DNA of 57,735 nt from Rhodococcus jostii NBRC 16295. GTDB taxonomy: Bacteria > Actinomycetota > Actinomycetes > Mycobacteriales > Mycobacteriaceae. This document shows, in pieces, positions 26,269-34,261 of the stretch. Each line of letters starts with the position of its first letter. Positions within the stretch are counted from its first letter, which is position 1. The notes beneath the pieces were generated by a model. That model was not told the DNA's origin. It saw nothing but the letters and a program-made list of their open reading frames with translations, and searched no databases. The stretch spans positions 1-57,735 of the forward strand of contig NZ_BCWY01000063.1 in the NCBI RefSeq assembly GCF_001894825.1, written 5' to 3'. A program made the position numbers and the translations under genes.

Positions 26269-27963
26269 ATGAGTACTCCGGATCCGAAACCCCGCAGCCG
26301 CGACGTCACCGACGGACTGGAGAAGACCGCAGCACGCGGCATGCTCCGTGCGGTGGGCATGGGCGACGACGACTGGGGCAAGTCGCAGATCGGTGTGGCG
26401 TCGTCCTGGAACGAGATCACCCCCTGCAACCTGTCCCTCGACCGGCTCGCGAAGGCCGTCAAGGAAGGCGTCCACGCGGGCGGCGGATATCCCATGGAGT
26501 TCGGCACCATCTCCGTGTCCGACGGCATCTCCATGGGACACGAGGGCATGCACTTCTCCCTCGTCTCCCGTGAGGTGATCGCCGACAGTGTGGAAACGGT
26601 GATGCAGGCCGAACGCCTCGACGGATCGGTGCTGCTCGCCGGTTGCGACAAGTCGCTGCCCGGCATGCTGATGGCCGCGGCCCGCCTGGATCTCGCGAGC
26701 GTGTTCCTCTACGCCGGTTCGATCCTGCCGGGCATCGCCAAAATGTCCGACGGCACCGAACGCGACGTCACCATCATCGACGCGTTCGAGGCGGTCGGCG
26801 CCTGCTCCCGCGGCCTGATGAGCCGTGAGGACGTCGACGCCATCGAGCGCGCCATCTGTCCCGGGGAGGGCGCGTGCGGCGGGATGTACACCGCGAACAC
26901 CATGGCCAGCGCCGCCGAGGCGCTCGGGATGTCGCTGCCGGGCAGCGCGTCCCCGCCCGCCACCGACCGCCGTCGCGACGGATTCGCGAGGCGCAGCGGC
27001 GAAGCCGTCGTCGAACTGCTGCGCCGCGGCATCACCGCCCGGGACATCCTCACCAAGGAGGCGTTCGAGAACGCCATCGCCGTGGTCATGGCATTCGGCG
27101 GGTCCACCAACGCGGTCCTGCACCTGCTGGCGATCGCCAGCGAGGCCGACGTGGAACTGACCCTCGACGACTTCTCCCGCGTCGGCGCCCGCGTCCCGCA
27201 CCTCGCGGACGTCAAACCGTTCGGCAAGCACGTGATGAAGGACGTCGACCACATCGGCGGCGTCCCCGTCATCATGAAGGCCCTGCTCGACGCCGGGATG
27301 CTGCACGGCGACTGCCTCACCGTCACCGGGAAGACCATGGCCGAGAACCTGGCGGACATCGCGCCCCCCGACCCGGACGGCAAGGTGCTCCGCGCCATGA
27401 ACTCACCCATCCATCCGACCGGCGGCATCACGATCCTCAAGGGTTCCCTGGCCCCCGGCGGCGCGGTGGTGAAGTCGGCCGGCTTCGACTCCGACGTCTT
27501 CACCGGCACCGCCCGCGTCTTCGAACGGGAGCGGGCCGCGATGGACGCCCTCGAGGACGGCACCATCACGAACGGCGACGTCGTCGTCATCCGCTACGAG
27601 GGTCCCAAGGGCGGTCCCGGCATGCGTGAGATGCTCGCGATCACGGGGGCCATCAAGGGCGCCGGACTGGGCAAGGACGTACTGCTGCTCACCGACGGCC
27701 GATTCTCCGGCGGCACCACCGGCCTGTGCGTCGGCCACGTGGCACCGGAAGCCGTCGACGGTGGTCCGATCGCCTTCGTCCGCGACGGCGATCAGATCCG
27801 ATTGGATGTCGGAACGGGCACGCTGGAACTGCTCGTCGACGAAGAGGAACTGGCCGGCCGGAAGAACGGATGGGAGCCCCTGCCCCCGCGCTACACCCGC
27901 GGGGTCCTCGCCAAGTACACGAAGCTCGTCGGTTCCGCCTCGGGTGGCGCGGTCTGCGGGTAG
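26269..27963 (+). CDS. ilvD: Dihydroxy-acid dehydratase
   Basis: 564-aa Fe-S dehydratase of valine, isoleucine and pantothenate synthesis, converting 2,3-dihydroxy-isovalerate or -3-methylvalerate into the 2-oxo acid. The three cluster cysteines are in place: TPC (C53), AGCDKSLPG (C126) and EGACGGMYTANTM (C203). The C-terminal GRFSGGTTGLCVGHVAPEA contains the catalytic Ser of the family. Length is normal. ATG 26269 begins the MSTPDPKPRSRDVTDGLE N-terminus usual in actinobacterial IlvD. The other ilv genes are not in the window. The gene is followed by a palindromic element also found after fadE25. Confidence 0.95.
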   Translation: MSTPDPKPRSRDVTDGLEKTAARGMLRAVGMGDDDWGKSQIGVASSWNEITPCNLSLDRLAKAVKEGVHAGGGYPMEFGTISVSDGISMGHEGMHFSLVSREVIADSVETVMQAERLDGSVLLAGCDKSLPGMLMAAARLDLASVFLYAGSILPGIAKMSDGTERDVTIIDAFEAVGACSRGLMSREDVDAIERAICPGEGACGGMYTANTMASAAEALGMSLPGSASPPATDRRRDGFARRSGEAVVELLRRGITARDILTKEAFENAIAVVMAFGGSTNAVLHLLAIASEADVELTLDDFSRVGARVPHLADVKPFGKHVMKDVDHIGGVPVIMKALLDAGMLHGDCLTVTGKTMAENLADIAPPDPDGKVLRAMNSPIHPTGGITILKGSLAPGGAVVKSAGFDSDVFTGTARVFERERAAMDALEDGTITNGDVVVIRYEGPKGGPGMREMLAITGAIKGAGLGKDVLLLTDGRFSGGTTGLCVGHVAPEAVDGGPIAFVRDGDQIRLDVGTGTLELLVDEEELAGRKNGWEPLPPRYTRGVLAKYTKLVGSASGGAVCG

Positions 27964-27975
27964 GCGCTTCGCGCC

Positions 27976-28017
27976 CGTGAGTGGTTGACGAGTCCGGAGA
28001 CTCGCTCACCACTCACG
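27976..28017. repeat. Palindromic intergenic element, copy 2
   Basis: Outer arms CGTGAGTGGT (27976-27985) and ACCACTCACG (28008-28017) enclose an inner stem GAGTC/GACTC (27990-27994, 27999-28003) with a CGGA loop. The design and much of the sequence match copy 1 at 10706-10749, including compensatory changes in the outer arms (C/G in copy 1, A/T here). It lies between convergent ilvD and the protease gene and may act as a bidirectional terminator. Confidence 0.75.
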
Positions 28018-28029
28018 AGCCCGGAGGGC

Positions 28030-28683
28030 CTAAATGGGTCGGAACCCGGCGCCCGGACCGCCGCTCGCGTTCATGTCGGCGACGATCGAATTGAGGTTGG
28101 TGCCGATCTCCGGGCCGACGCACGGCGCCGCCAGGTAGGCGTTGACCATGGCCACGAGGGTCGTCCCCACGACCATCGGTGCGCCGGAGTCACCTTCGAT
28201 CACGCAGGCCTGGGTCCACGTCTCCCCCGTCTGCATGAGGTCGCCGTAGACGATGCCGCACGTGTTTCCCGTGGTGCGGCCTTCCTTGCACGCCACCTGC
28301 GGGAAGGCTGCCGGTGCGCCGATCTGCGTGATGGTGACTCCGCCGACCCGGTTGACCGGGACGACCTTCTTGGGGTCGAACTGGATCACCGCGTAGTCGA
28401 GGGCGGGATTGGAGACGACGAACTCGCCGACGATGCCGGCGTCCTGGTTGGCCTCCGGCACCACGTACGAGCCCGCCTCACCGCAGTGGCCGGCCGTCAG
28501 TCCGACGAGCCGGCCCGCGTTGTCGTGTCCGATGGTGGTGAGCGAACAGACGAGTTCGTCGTTCACCACGATCCCCGAACCGCCCCCCAAGACGGCGGCC
28601 GGAGCTGCTGTCGCGGACCCCGCCGCAACGAATCCCAGAATTCCCGCTGTCGCCGCAACAACCGCCGCGAATCGTTTCAACAT
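28030..28683 (-). CDS. Secreted trypsin-fold (S1) serine protease
   Basis: 217-aa exported protease. A signal peptide runs from MLKRFAAVVAATAGILGFVAAG to about ATAAPA. The catalytic triad is recognisable: His in GLTAGHCG (~80), Asp in NPALDYAVIQF (~113) and Ser in VIEGDSGAPMV (~185); two Cys pairs could form disulfides. The closest type is the streptogrisin-like or conserved actinobacterial trypsin-like family, without an obvious long propeptide. ATG 28683 has GGAAGG about 8 nt upstream; the longer in-frame start was rejected because it would precede the signal peptide with charged sequence. Substrate unknown. Confidence 0.85.
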   Translation of the reverse strand: MLKRFAAVVAATAGILGFVAAGSATAAPAAVLGGGSGIVVNDELVCSLTTIGHDNAGRLVGLTAGHCGEAGSYVVPEANQDAGIVGEFVVSNPALDYAVIQFDPKKVVPVNRVGGVTITQIGAPAAFPQVACKEGRTTGNTCGIVYGDLMQTGETWTQACVIEGDSGAPMVVGTTLVAMVNAYLAAPCVGPEIGTNLNSIVADMNASGGPGAGFRPI

Positions 28684-28803
28684 TTTTCGAACCTTCCCGG
28701 ATGAGCCCCGACGGCCGCGTGTCTCCCCATAAGAATCCCACCCGCACAAGCCCTGCGTGGGGGAATGCCGATGTAGAGACCGCGACCGTTGCTCGCCCGG
28801 GAG

Positions 28804-29514
28804 CTAGTCGACGGCGCCGAGCGCCTCCAGCGCTTTGCGTGCGTCCTCGAGTTGCCGGCTCAGCTCGTCGACCCGGGCGGCCGCGAGGTTGCGTGCGGCG
28901 ACGATGATCGACTCGACCGCTTCGATCGCGGTCTCCTCCCCGAGTTCCCGGACCGCCCGCTCGACGGCATCCGGCGACACGGGAACGGCCTTGCCGGGAC
29001 GCTTCGCGCCGTGGGCGACGGTGACGCTCCAGTCGTTGTCGGCCCCGGCGTGGATGGTGACGCTCACTCCCGCGGGCACCTTCTTGCCGGCGCGTTTGGC
29101 CGGTGCCGCGGCGGGTTTCGGGACCGCGGCGGCGGGCTGCGGCGTCGCGACGGTCTTCGCGGCGGGAGCCTTGGGGGCGGGCGGCGGACCGGGCTCGATC
29201 TCCTGATGCACCACCGGCGCCGCGGGGGCGGCGGGCGCGGCCGCCGGCTTGGGTGCCGGAATTCGTCTCATCATGAGCTCCTCCGCTTCGAAAGGAAGCT
29301 CGTCGTCGACGCCCTTGGGGCGGATTTGGACCGTATTGCCTTGCACCGCGATAACTTTCGCCGAGGCTCCGGCCTCGAGCCCGAGGCTGGGCATCGCCTC
29401 GCGCAGATACACGGTGGCCCGCTTGCCTTCCGCGATCGCGGCAGCGAGGGTCTCGAGATTCTCCGCGGTCAGGTGATCCGGTGCGGCGGCGCCGGAACGT
29501 CTACGGGGCGGCAT
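28804..29514 (-). CDS. DUF6319-like Ala/Pro-rich protein with coiled-coil end
   Basis: 236-aa cytosolic protein of unknown function. An N-terminal ~90-residue domain (LTAENLETLAAAIAEGKRATVYLREAMPSLGLEAGASAKVI... PFEAEEL) resembles a small DNA- or RNA-binding module with a KOW/S1-like turn, followed by an Ala/Pro/Lys-rich linker (~95-155) and a C-terminal ~80-residue segment ending in a predicted coiled coil (ARVDELSRQLEDARKALEALGAVD). I recall such proteins as DUF6319, sometimes mislabelled as translation initiation factor-like because of the Ala/Pro/Lys linker. ATG 29514 is preceded by AAAGGA. It diverges from the cyclase gene. Confidence 0.7.
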   Translation of the reverse strand: MPPRRRSGAAAPDHLTAENLETLAAAIAEGKRATVYLREAMPSLGLEAGASAKVIAVQGNTVQIRPKGVDDELPFEAEELMMRRIPAPKPAAAPAAPAAPVVHQEIEPGPPPAPKAPAAKTVATPQPAAAVPKPAAAPAKRAGKKVPAGVSVTIHAGADNDWSVTVAHGAKRPGKAVPVSPDAVERAVRELGEETAIEAVESIIVAARNLAAARVDELSRQLEDARKALEALGAVD

Positions 29515-29663
29515 GCGCTGTCCTTTCTGGTCTGTCTCCTGGTTACGCTCGTGAGCACCGCAACTCTCGCACACGCCACCGACGTTTCCGCATCGGACGG
29601 GCTCGCACAGTGGCAGATTGAGGGCGACCGCGCGTGCGCATCGAACAATTCGAGAGGAACGAC

Positions 29664-30719
29664 GTGACCTCGGAATCATCCGACAACGGCGAAGAGGCCG
29701 CAACGACGACGGAGATCTCGCCGAGCCTGCTCCGTGACGTCCAGGCGGATCTCGAGGAGTCGCTCCTCGGCGGGCCCCGCCGCTTCACACGGGCCGAGAT
29801 CGCCGACGTCGCGGGTGTGTCCCTCGAGCGAGCGGACCGCTTGTGGGTATCGATGGGTTTCGCGGTCGACATCGACCCGGACAGCGTCATGTTCACCGAG
29901 GGGGACGCCGCCGCGCTACGCACCATGGCGTCGCTCGTCGACCGGGGGATCATCTCGCCGGAGCGCGAAGTGGCGGCGGCCCGCGCTCTCGGTCAGTCGT
30001 TGTCGCGGCTCGCCGAATGGCAGGTGTCGCTGATCAGCACTCATATCGTCGATCAGCTCGCGGGCTCGGCGGGTAGCGACGAGCAGGCGATCCGGGAGCA
30101 GGTGCGGGAGCTCACCGCCGAGATCCTTCCGGCGGTCGAGTCGCTGCAGGCGTACGTGTGGCGCAGGCACGTCGCCTCGACCACCGGGCGCAACGTGGGG
30201 AACCCCGGCGAGGAGGTCGCGAGCCGGAATCTGGTGGTCGGATTCGCGGACATCGTCGGGTACACGTCGCTGACGCGTCAGCTCGGCGCCCGGGAACTGG
30301 CCGATCTGCTGGAACGATTCGAGTCGGCGTCGACGACGGTGATCGGTGGGCATCAGGGGTGGGTGGTGAAGACGGTCGGCGACGAGGTGATGTTCGCCGT
30401 CGAATCGCCGGCCGCTGCGGCGGAGATCGCCCTGCAGTTGCAGGAGCGGGTGCTGCCGGACGCGACGGACCCCGAACTGCGGGTCGGTCTCGCGATGGGT
30501 CCGGTGCTCGTCCGGTTCGGCGACCTCTACGGCTCCGTCGTCAACACCGCGGCGCGACTCACCGGTTCGGCGCGTCCCGGCACGGTGCTGATCGACGAGG
30601 AACTCGCCCACGAACTCGCCGAAGCGCCCGATTACTACCTCAAACAGTTACGCCCACGACGCGTTCGAGGGATACGCAGGCTCGAGCAGTTCGTGCTGCG
30701 CCGTAACCGGGACGCCTGA
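29664..30719 (+). CDS. Class III adenylate cyclase with N-terminal regulatory domain (Rv1264-like layout)
   Basis: 351-aa soluble cyclase producing cAMP. Residues ~1-175 form a helical regulatory region (SLLRDVQADLEES... RAEIADVAGVSLERADRLWVSMGF), comparable in layout to the pH-sensing N-domain of mycobacterial Rv1264. The catalytic domain is complete: metal Asp in VVGFADIVGYTSL (~190), Lys and second metal Asp in WVVKTVGDEVMF (~235), adenine-specifying Asp in GDLYGSVVNTAARLTG (~290), which also contains the transition-state Asn and Arg. GTG 29664 follows GAGAGGA; an upstream GTG at 29634 is possible. Active as a homodimer by family rule. The signal sensed is unknown. Confidence 0.88.
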   Translation: MTSESSDNGEEAATTTEISPSLLRDVQADLEESLLGGPRRFTRAEIADVAGVSLERADRLWVSMGFAVDIDPDSVMFTEGDAAALRTMASLVDRGIISPEREVAAARALGQSLSRLAEWQVSLISTHIVDQLAGSAGSDEQAIREQVRELTAEILPAVESLQAYVWRRHVASTTGRNVGNPGEEVASRNLVVGFADIVGYTSLTRQLGARELADLLERFESASTTVIGGHQGWVVKTVGDEVMFAVESPAAAAEIALQLQERVLPDATDPELRVGLAMGPVLVRFGDLYGSVVNTAARLTGSARPGTVLIDEELAHELAEAPDYYLKQLRPRRVRGIRRLEQFVLRRNRDA

Positions 30720-30725
30720 CGACCG

Positions 30726-30830
30726 TCAGCTTCCGAAGGGAAGGGTTCCGGGCGGGATGGAGTATCCGCTGCTGCCGGCGGCGACGCCGCCCCACGCACC
30801 GAGGAGCCAGTTGAGTGCATCAGTGATCAT
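30726..30830 (-). CDS. Small ORF of 34 codons with strong ribosome-binding site
   Basis: Encodes a 34-residue peptide beginning MITDALNWLLGAWGG, then a Gly/Ser stretch and ending PPGTLPFGS. GGAAGG stands 6 nt before ATG 30830 and about three quarters of the codons end in G or C, both signs of a real gene. The N-terminal third could be a short amphipathic or membrane-inserting helix; the rest is small and polar. It lies between the convergent cyclase gene and a TetR gene on the same strand. Its function is not known. It is too short for standard gene callers. Confidence 0.5.
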   Translation of the reverse strand: MITDALNWLLGAWGGVAAGSSGYSIPPGTLPFGS

Positions 30831-30922
30831 CGAGAAACCTTCCCACACCATTCATTCGACATGCGCGGCATCGGGTGCCGCGCGCACTGCCACGGTAATG
30901 ACGACTCGCTGAGCTGTCGACG

Positions 30923-31594
30923 TCATAATGCCTGAGCAGGCGGTATCTCGATCAGCGTCGGCGTGCCGGCACCGGCTTCGACCTGGGCGGCGCGGGCGGC
31001 GAGGAAGTCGTCGACGATCTGCTCACACGCGGCGCGTCCCAGCGGGGTGAGGGTGGCGAGCCGGGTGAAGACGAGCGGTCCGATGAGCTGCGCGAGGGCG
31101 AGGTCGTAGTCGAATTCGCCGAGGCGTTCCGCCGCCTCGGGTGTCCCGAAGACCTGATCGAACGCCGCCCGGTACTGCGCGACGATCGTCTGCCTGAGCG
31201 TGCGGAGTTCCGGTTTGTCCGATTCGATCTCGTCGGCACTCGAGTAGTCCTCCAGCGCGGGGCCCATGCCCAGCCAGCACATCGCCGTCACGTTCATCGG
31301 GGCACTCTCGATGAGTTTGGCCTGACTGACCATCAACTCGACCAGCCGGTCCCGGAGGTCGCCTTCCGCGGGCACCGTCGGGGCGGGCGGTATCAGCCGC
31401 CCGAAGGCCGCGGCAACCAGTTCGGTGCCGTTGGCGAAGTGCCGGTAGAGGGTGGCGCGGGCCACCTTCGCCAGCTTGGTGACGGCGTCGATCGTGACGG
31501 CGTCCGTGCCGCCCTTCGCGAGGAGAGTTGTCGCGGCGTCGAGAAGTCGCGCCCGAGAGCGCTGCCTGCGGGGATCCTGCTCGGTCATCTGCAC
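30923..31594 (-). CDS. TetR-family transcriptional regulator
   Basis: 223-aa repressor. HTH at residues ~12-60: RARLLDAATTLLAKGGTDAVTI, then AVTKLAKVARATLYRHFANGTELVAAAFG. The C-terminal ligand-binding part resembles those of multidrug-efflux regulators. GTG 31594 gives 223 aa; ATG 31588 is two codons later; AGGAACGGG lies upstream of both. It diverges from an MFS exporter gene across an 86-bp region with a double palindrome (31628-31656), a standard TetR-efflux arrangement, so it probably represses both genes and responds to an exported compound. Confidence 0.88.
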   Translation of the reverse strand: MQMTEQDPRRQRSRARLLDAATTLLAKGGTDAVTIDAVTKLAKVARATLYRHFANGTELVAAAFGRLIPPAPTVPAEGDLRDRLVELMVSQAKLIESAPMNVTAMCWLGMGPALEDYSSADEIESDKPELRTLRQTIVAQYRAAFDQVFGTPEAAERLGEFDYDLALAQLIGPLVFTRLATLTPLGRAACEQIVDDFLAARAAQVEAGAGTPTLIEIPPAQAL

Positions 31595-31627
31595 CGCCCG
31601 TTCCTGCCATTGCCCGACCTCTTGTGA

Positions 31628-31656
31628 ACTGTCAGTCTACCAACGATACTGACAGT
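31628..31656. promoter_or_regulatory. TetR operator between the regulator and MFS genes
   Basis: ACTGTCAGT (31628-31636) and ACTGACAGT (31648-31656) form a perfect inverted repeat with an 11-bp spacer, and each arm is itself a near-palindrome (ACTG-N-CAGT). Such doubled sites often bind two TetR dimers. The right arm lies within GATACTGACAG, an 8-mer of which (GATACTGA) recurs in opposite orientation in the palindrome ahead of the AurF-like gene (33301-33319), suggesting the same regulator may act on both. Confidence 0.6.
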
Positions 31657-31680
31657 CTTATTTCTATCGGGAGGAGTGTC

Positions 31681-33264
31681 GTGCACCCTCGGAACGAGGC
31701 ACCACACGCACGGACGGATCAACCGGAGAACGCGGGCTGGACCCTGCGGCAGATATGGATGCTCACGGTCTCGTGCTGCGCTGTCGCCCTCGTCGTCGCG
31801 GCGATGGCGGCACTGAACACCGCGCTCCCCGACCTCGCCCGCGACACGGGCGCGACCCAGAGCCAGCTGACGTGGATCGTCGACGGCTACACCCTGACCC
31901 TGGCCGCCCTGCTGCTTCCGGCGGGCGCACTCGGCGACCGGTACGGCCGGCGCGGACTGCTCATGGCCGGGCTGCTGATCTTCGGCGTTGCCACCGCGAT
32001 TCCCATCGTCAACGACGCACCCGAATGGATCATCGGTTCCCGGGCAATGGCCGGCGTCGGCGCCGCCCTCGTGATGCCCGCGACATTGTCGCTGCTCACC
32101 GCGGGTTTTCCGCCCGCACACCGGGGTAGGGCCGTGGGCATCTGGTCGGGCGTCGCGGGTTCCGGCGCAATCGCCGGCCTGCTCGTCTCCGGGCTGCTGC
32201 TCGAGAGGTGGTCGTGGCACTCCATCTTCATCAGCCTCACCGTGGTGTCCGCCCTGATCTTCGTCACGGGCTTCACCATCTCCTCGTCCCGGGAGACCGA
32301 ACGCCCACCGCTGGACCTGCCGGGCACCGGGCTGATCGCGGCCGCGGTCGGATTGTTCGTCCTGGGAACCATCGAGGCGCCGCAGCGCGGCTGGCTGGAT
32401 CCCGTCGTGCTCGGACTGCTCATCGGCGGGCTCGCCGCCGCGGCCACGTTCGCCCTGGTGGAACTGCGCAGAAAGCGCCCCCTCCTCGACGTCCGGCTGT
32501 TCGCCAACCGCGCCTTCGGCTCGGGATCCATGTCGCTGCTGCTGCAGTTCCTGGCCTCCCTCGGCCTGTTCTTCCTCGTCGTGCAGTACCTCCAACTGGT
32601 CCTGAACTACTCCCCACTGCAGTCCGCACTCGCGCTCGCCCCCATCGCCGTGCCAGTCGTGGCGATGTCCGCGGTCATGCCGATGCTCATCCCGCACGTC
32701 GGGCTCCGGCCGCTGCTCGCATCCGGCTCCGCACTGCTCGGGCTGGGCATCCTCCTGCTGGTGCGGCTCGATGCGCATTCGAGCTACGCGGAGGTGTGCG
32801 GCCCGCTGATCGTGGCCGCGTTCGGTATCGGACTGTGCACGGCGCCCGCGACGGCTGCCATCGTGCAAAACACCCCCGACGCGAAGCAGGGTGTCGCGTC
32901 GGCCGTCAACGACACGGCACGCGAGATCGGTTCGGCCATCGGAGTCGCCCTGGCGGGCAGCGTCCTGGCCGCGGGGTACGCCACCCACGTGCAGCCGGCG
33001 GTCGACGCCGTTCCGGAGGCCGCGAAGGAGCCGGTGTCCAGTTCACTGGCCGCGGCACTGCAGGTCGCCGAGGTTGCGGGCCCGCAGGGTGAGCAGTTGG
33101 CGACGTTCGCGCGGGATTCGTTCCTGAAGGGTTTCGACGAGGCATCCACCGTCCTGGCCTGCGTGTTGTTCGCCGCGTCGCTGCTGCTCGCGATGTGGGC
33201 TCCCGGGCGGAAGGGTTCCGTGCCGAAGGCCGAATCGCCGACGGAACTGGCCGACGTCGACTGA
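31681..33264 (+). CDS. MFS exporter, DHA2 family (14 TM)
   Basis: 527-aa drug exporter. TM1 region AAMAALNTALPDLARDTGATQSQLTWIVDGYTL carries the DHA2 hallmark; motif A is GALGDRYGRRGLLM; motif B GSRAMAGVGAALVMPATLS; the TM5 segment GSGAIAGLLVSGLLLERWSWHS is the motif C region. Late motif GVASAVNDTAREIGSAIGVALAGSVLA is typical of this subfamily. GTG 31681 has GGAGG about 8 nt upstream. The divergent TetR and its operator indicate inducible efflux. The C-terminus has a longer periplasmic/cytosolic loop (QPAVDAVPEAAKEPVSSSL) before the last membrane segment. Confidence 0.9.
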   Translation: MHPRNEAPHARTDQPENAGWTLRQIWMLTVSCCAVALVVAAMAALNTALPDLARDTGATQSQLTWIVDGYTLTLAALLLPAGALGDRYGRRGLLMAGLLIFGVATAIPIVNDAPEWIIGSRAMAGVGAALVMPATLSLLTAGFPPAHRGRAVGIWSGVAGSGAIAGLLVSGLLLERWSWHSIFISLTVVSALIFVTGFTISSSRETERPPLDLPGTGLIAAAVGLFVLGTIEAPQRGWLDPVVLGLLIGGLAAAATFALVELRRKRPLLDVRLFANRAFGSGSMSLLLQFLASLGLFFLVVQYLQLVLNYSPLQSALALAPIAVPVVAMSAVMPMLIPHVGLRPLLASGSALLGLGILLLVRLDAHSSYAEVCGPLIVAAFGIGLCTAPATAAIVQNTPDAKQGVASAVNDTAREIGSAIGVALAGSVLAAGYATHVQPAVDAVPEAAKEPVSSSLAAALQVAEVAGPQGEQLATFARDSFLKGFDEASTVLACVLFAASLLLAMWAPGRKGSVPKAESPTELADVD

Positions 33265-33300
33265 GTGGACGTTGCTCTTGTGACGGCCGTCGCTGTATCG

Positions 33301-33319
33301 TTCAGTATCAGTTACTGAA
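33301..33319 (+). promoter_or_regulatory. Palindromic operator upstream of the AurF-like oxygenase gene
   Basis: TTCAGTA (33301-33307) and TACTGAA (33313-33319) make a perfect 7-bp inverted repeat with a 5-bp spacer, 45 bp before ATG 33364. The site includes TCAGTATC, the reverse complement of GATACTGA found in the TetR operator at 31644-31651. It probably binds a TetR-type repressor controlling the oxygenase. Confidence 0.55.
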
Positions 33320-33363
33320 TGTCACAGTTAGTTGACCGCCTAGTCACAGATCAAGGGGTAGTG

Positions 33364-34260
33364 ATGACCGCATCGATCGTCGTCTCCGACCGCGAAGAGA
33401 CCGCCCAGCGCCTGCTGGCGTCGTCGGCACGCAAGTCCTACGACCCGATGGTCGAGGTCGACTGGGAAGCACCGATTCCCGACGACAAGTTCGGTCTCAC
33501 TCCCGAGTGGAGCACGCTCTACGGCACGGCCCTCTGGGACGAGATGACCGATGCGCAGAAGATCGAGCTCACCAAGCACGAGGCCGCCAGCGTCTCCAGC
33601 GTCGGACTGTGGTTCGAGATCCTGCTCATGCAGATGCTGCTGCGCGACGTGTACGGCCGCGACAAGCACTCGCGCCACGTGCAGTTCGCGCTCACCGAGG
33701 TGGCCGACGAGTGCCGCCACTCGGTGATGTTCGCCCGCGCCGGCGAACGCCTCAACATGCCGAGCTACGGCCCGCACCCGGCGATCCACAAGCTCGGACG
33801 CATCTGGGGTGGCTTCTTCCGCGGCGCCAACGCGTATGCCAGCGTGATGGCCGCCGAGGAGATCCTCGACATGATGCAGCGCGACTTCATGAAGGACGAG
33901 CGCGTGCAGCCCGTCACCCGCACGGTGAGCAAGATCCACGTACTCGAGGAGGCCCGCCACATCCGCTTCGCACGCGAGGAGGTCGGCCGTCGCATCGAGG
34001 GCGCCAGCTGGGCCCGCCTCCAGATCGAGCGGCTCAACACCGCCGCGGTCGTGTACTTCGTGATGAAGAGCATGATCCGCAAGGAGGTGTACGAGAACGC
34101 CGGTCTCGACCCGAAGCGGGCCGCCGCCGAGGCCAAGAACAACCAGCACTACAAGGACACCGTCCGGACGTCCGGTTCCAAGTTGATGCAGTTCCTCGAT
34201 AGCGTCGGCCTCGTCGGCGGCCCGTCGAAGCGCCTCTACAAGAGGGTCCATCTCCTCTGA
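33364..34260 (+). CDS. AurF-like diiron oxygenase (putative N-oxygenase)
   Basis: 298-aa non-haem diiron oxygenase. The helical bundle ligands are visible: a Glu in IELTKHEAASVSSVG (~68), E-x-x-D-E-x-x-H in TEVADECRHSVMF (~113-125), a Glu in MAAEEILDMM (~162) and E-x-x-R-H in VLEEARHIRFAREEV (~194-208). AurF-family enzymes oxidise arylamines such as p-aminobenzoate to nitro compounds, but actinobacterial homologues of unknown substrate are common. ATG 33364 is preceded by AAGGGG; an in-frame ATG at 33319 is inside the palindrome and was rejected. Convergent, 1-bp gap, with the SulP-carbonic anhydrase gene. A possible operator lies upstream. Confidence 0.82.
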   Translation: MTASIVVSDREETAQRLLASSARKSYDPMVEVDWEAPIPDDKFGLTPEWSTLYGTALWDEMTDAQKIELTKHEAASVSSVGLWFEILLMQMLLRDVYGRDKHSRHVQFALTEVADECRHSVMFARAGERLNMPSYGPHPAIHKLGRIWGGFFRGANAYASVMAAEEILDMMQRDFMKDERVQPVTRTVSKIHVLEEARHIRFAREEVGRRIEGASWARLQIERLNTAAVVYFVMKSMIRKEVYENAGLDPKRAAAEAKNNQHYKDTVRTSGSKLMQFLDSVGLVGGPSKRLYKRVHLL

Positions 34261-34261
34261 A

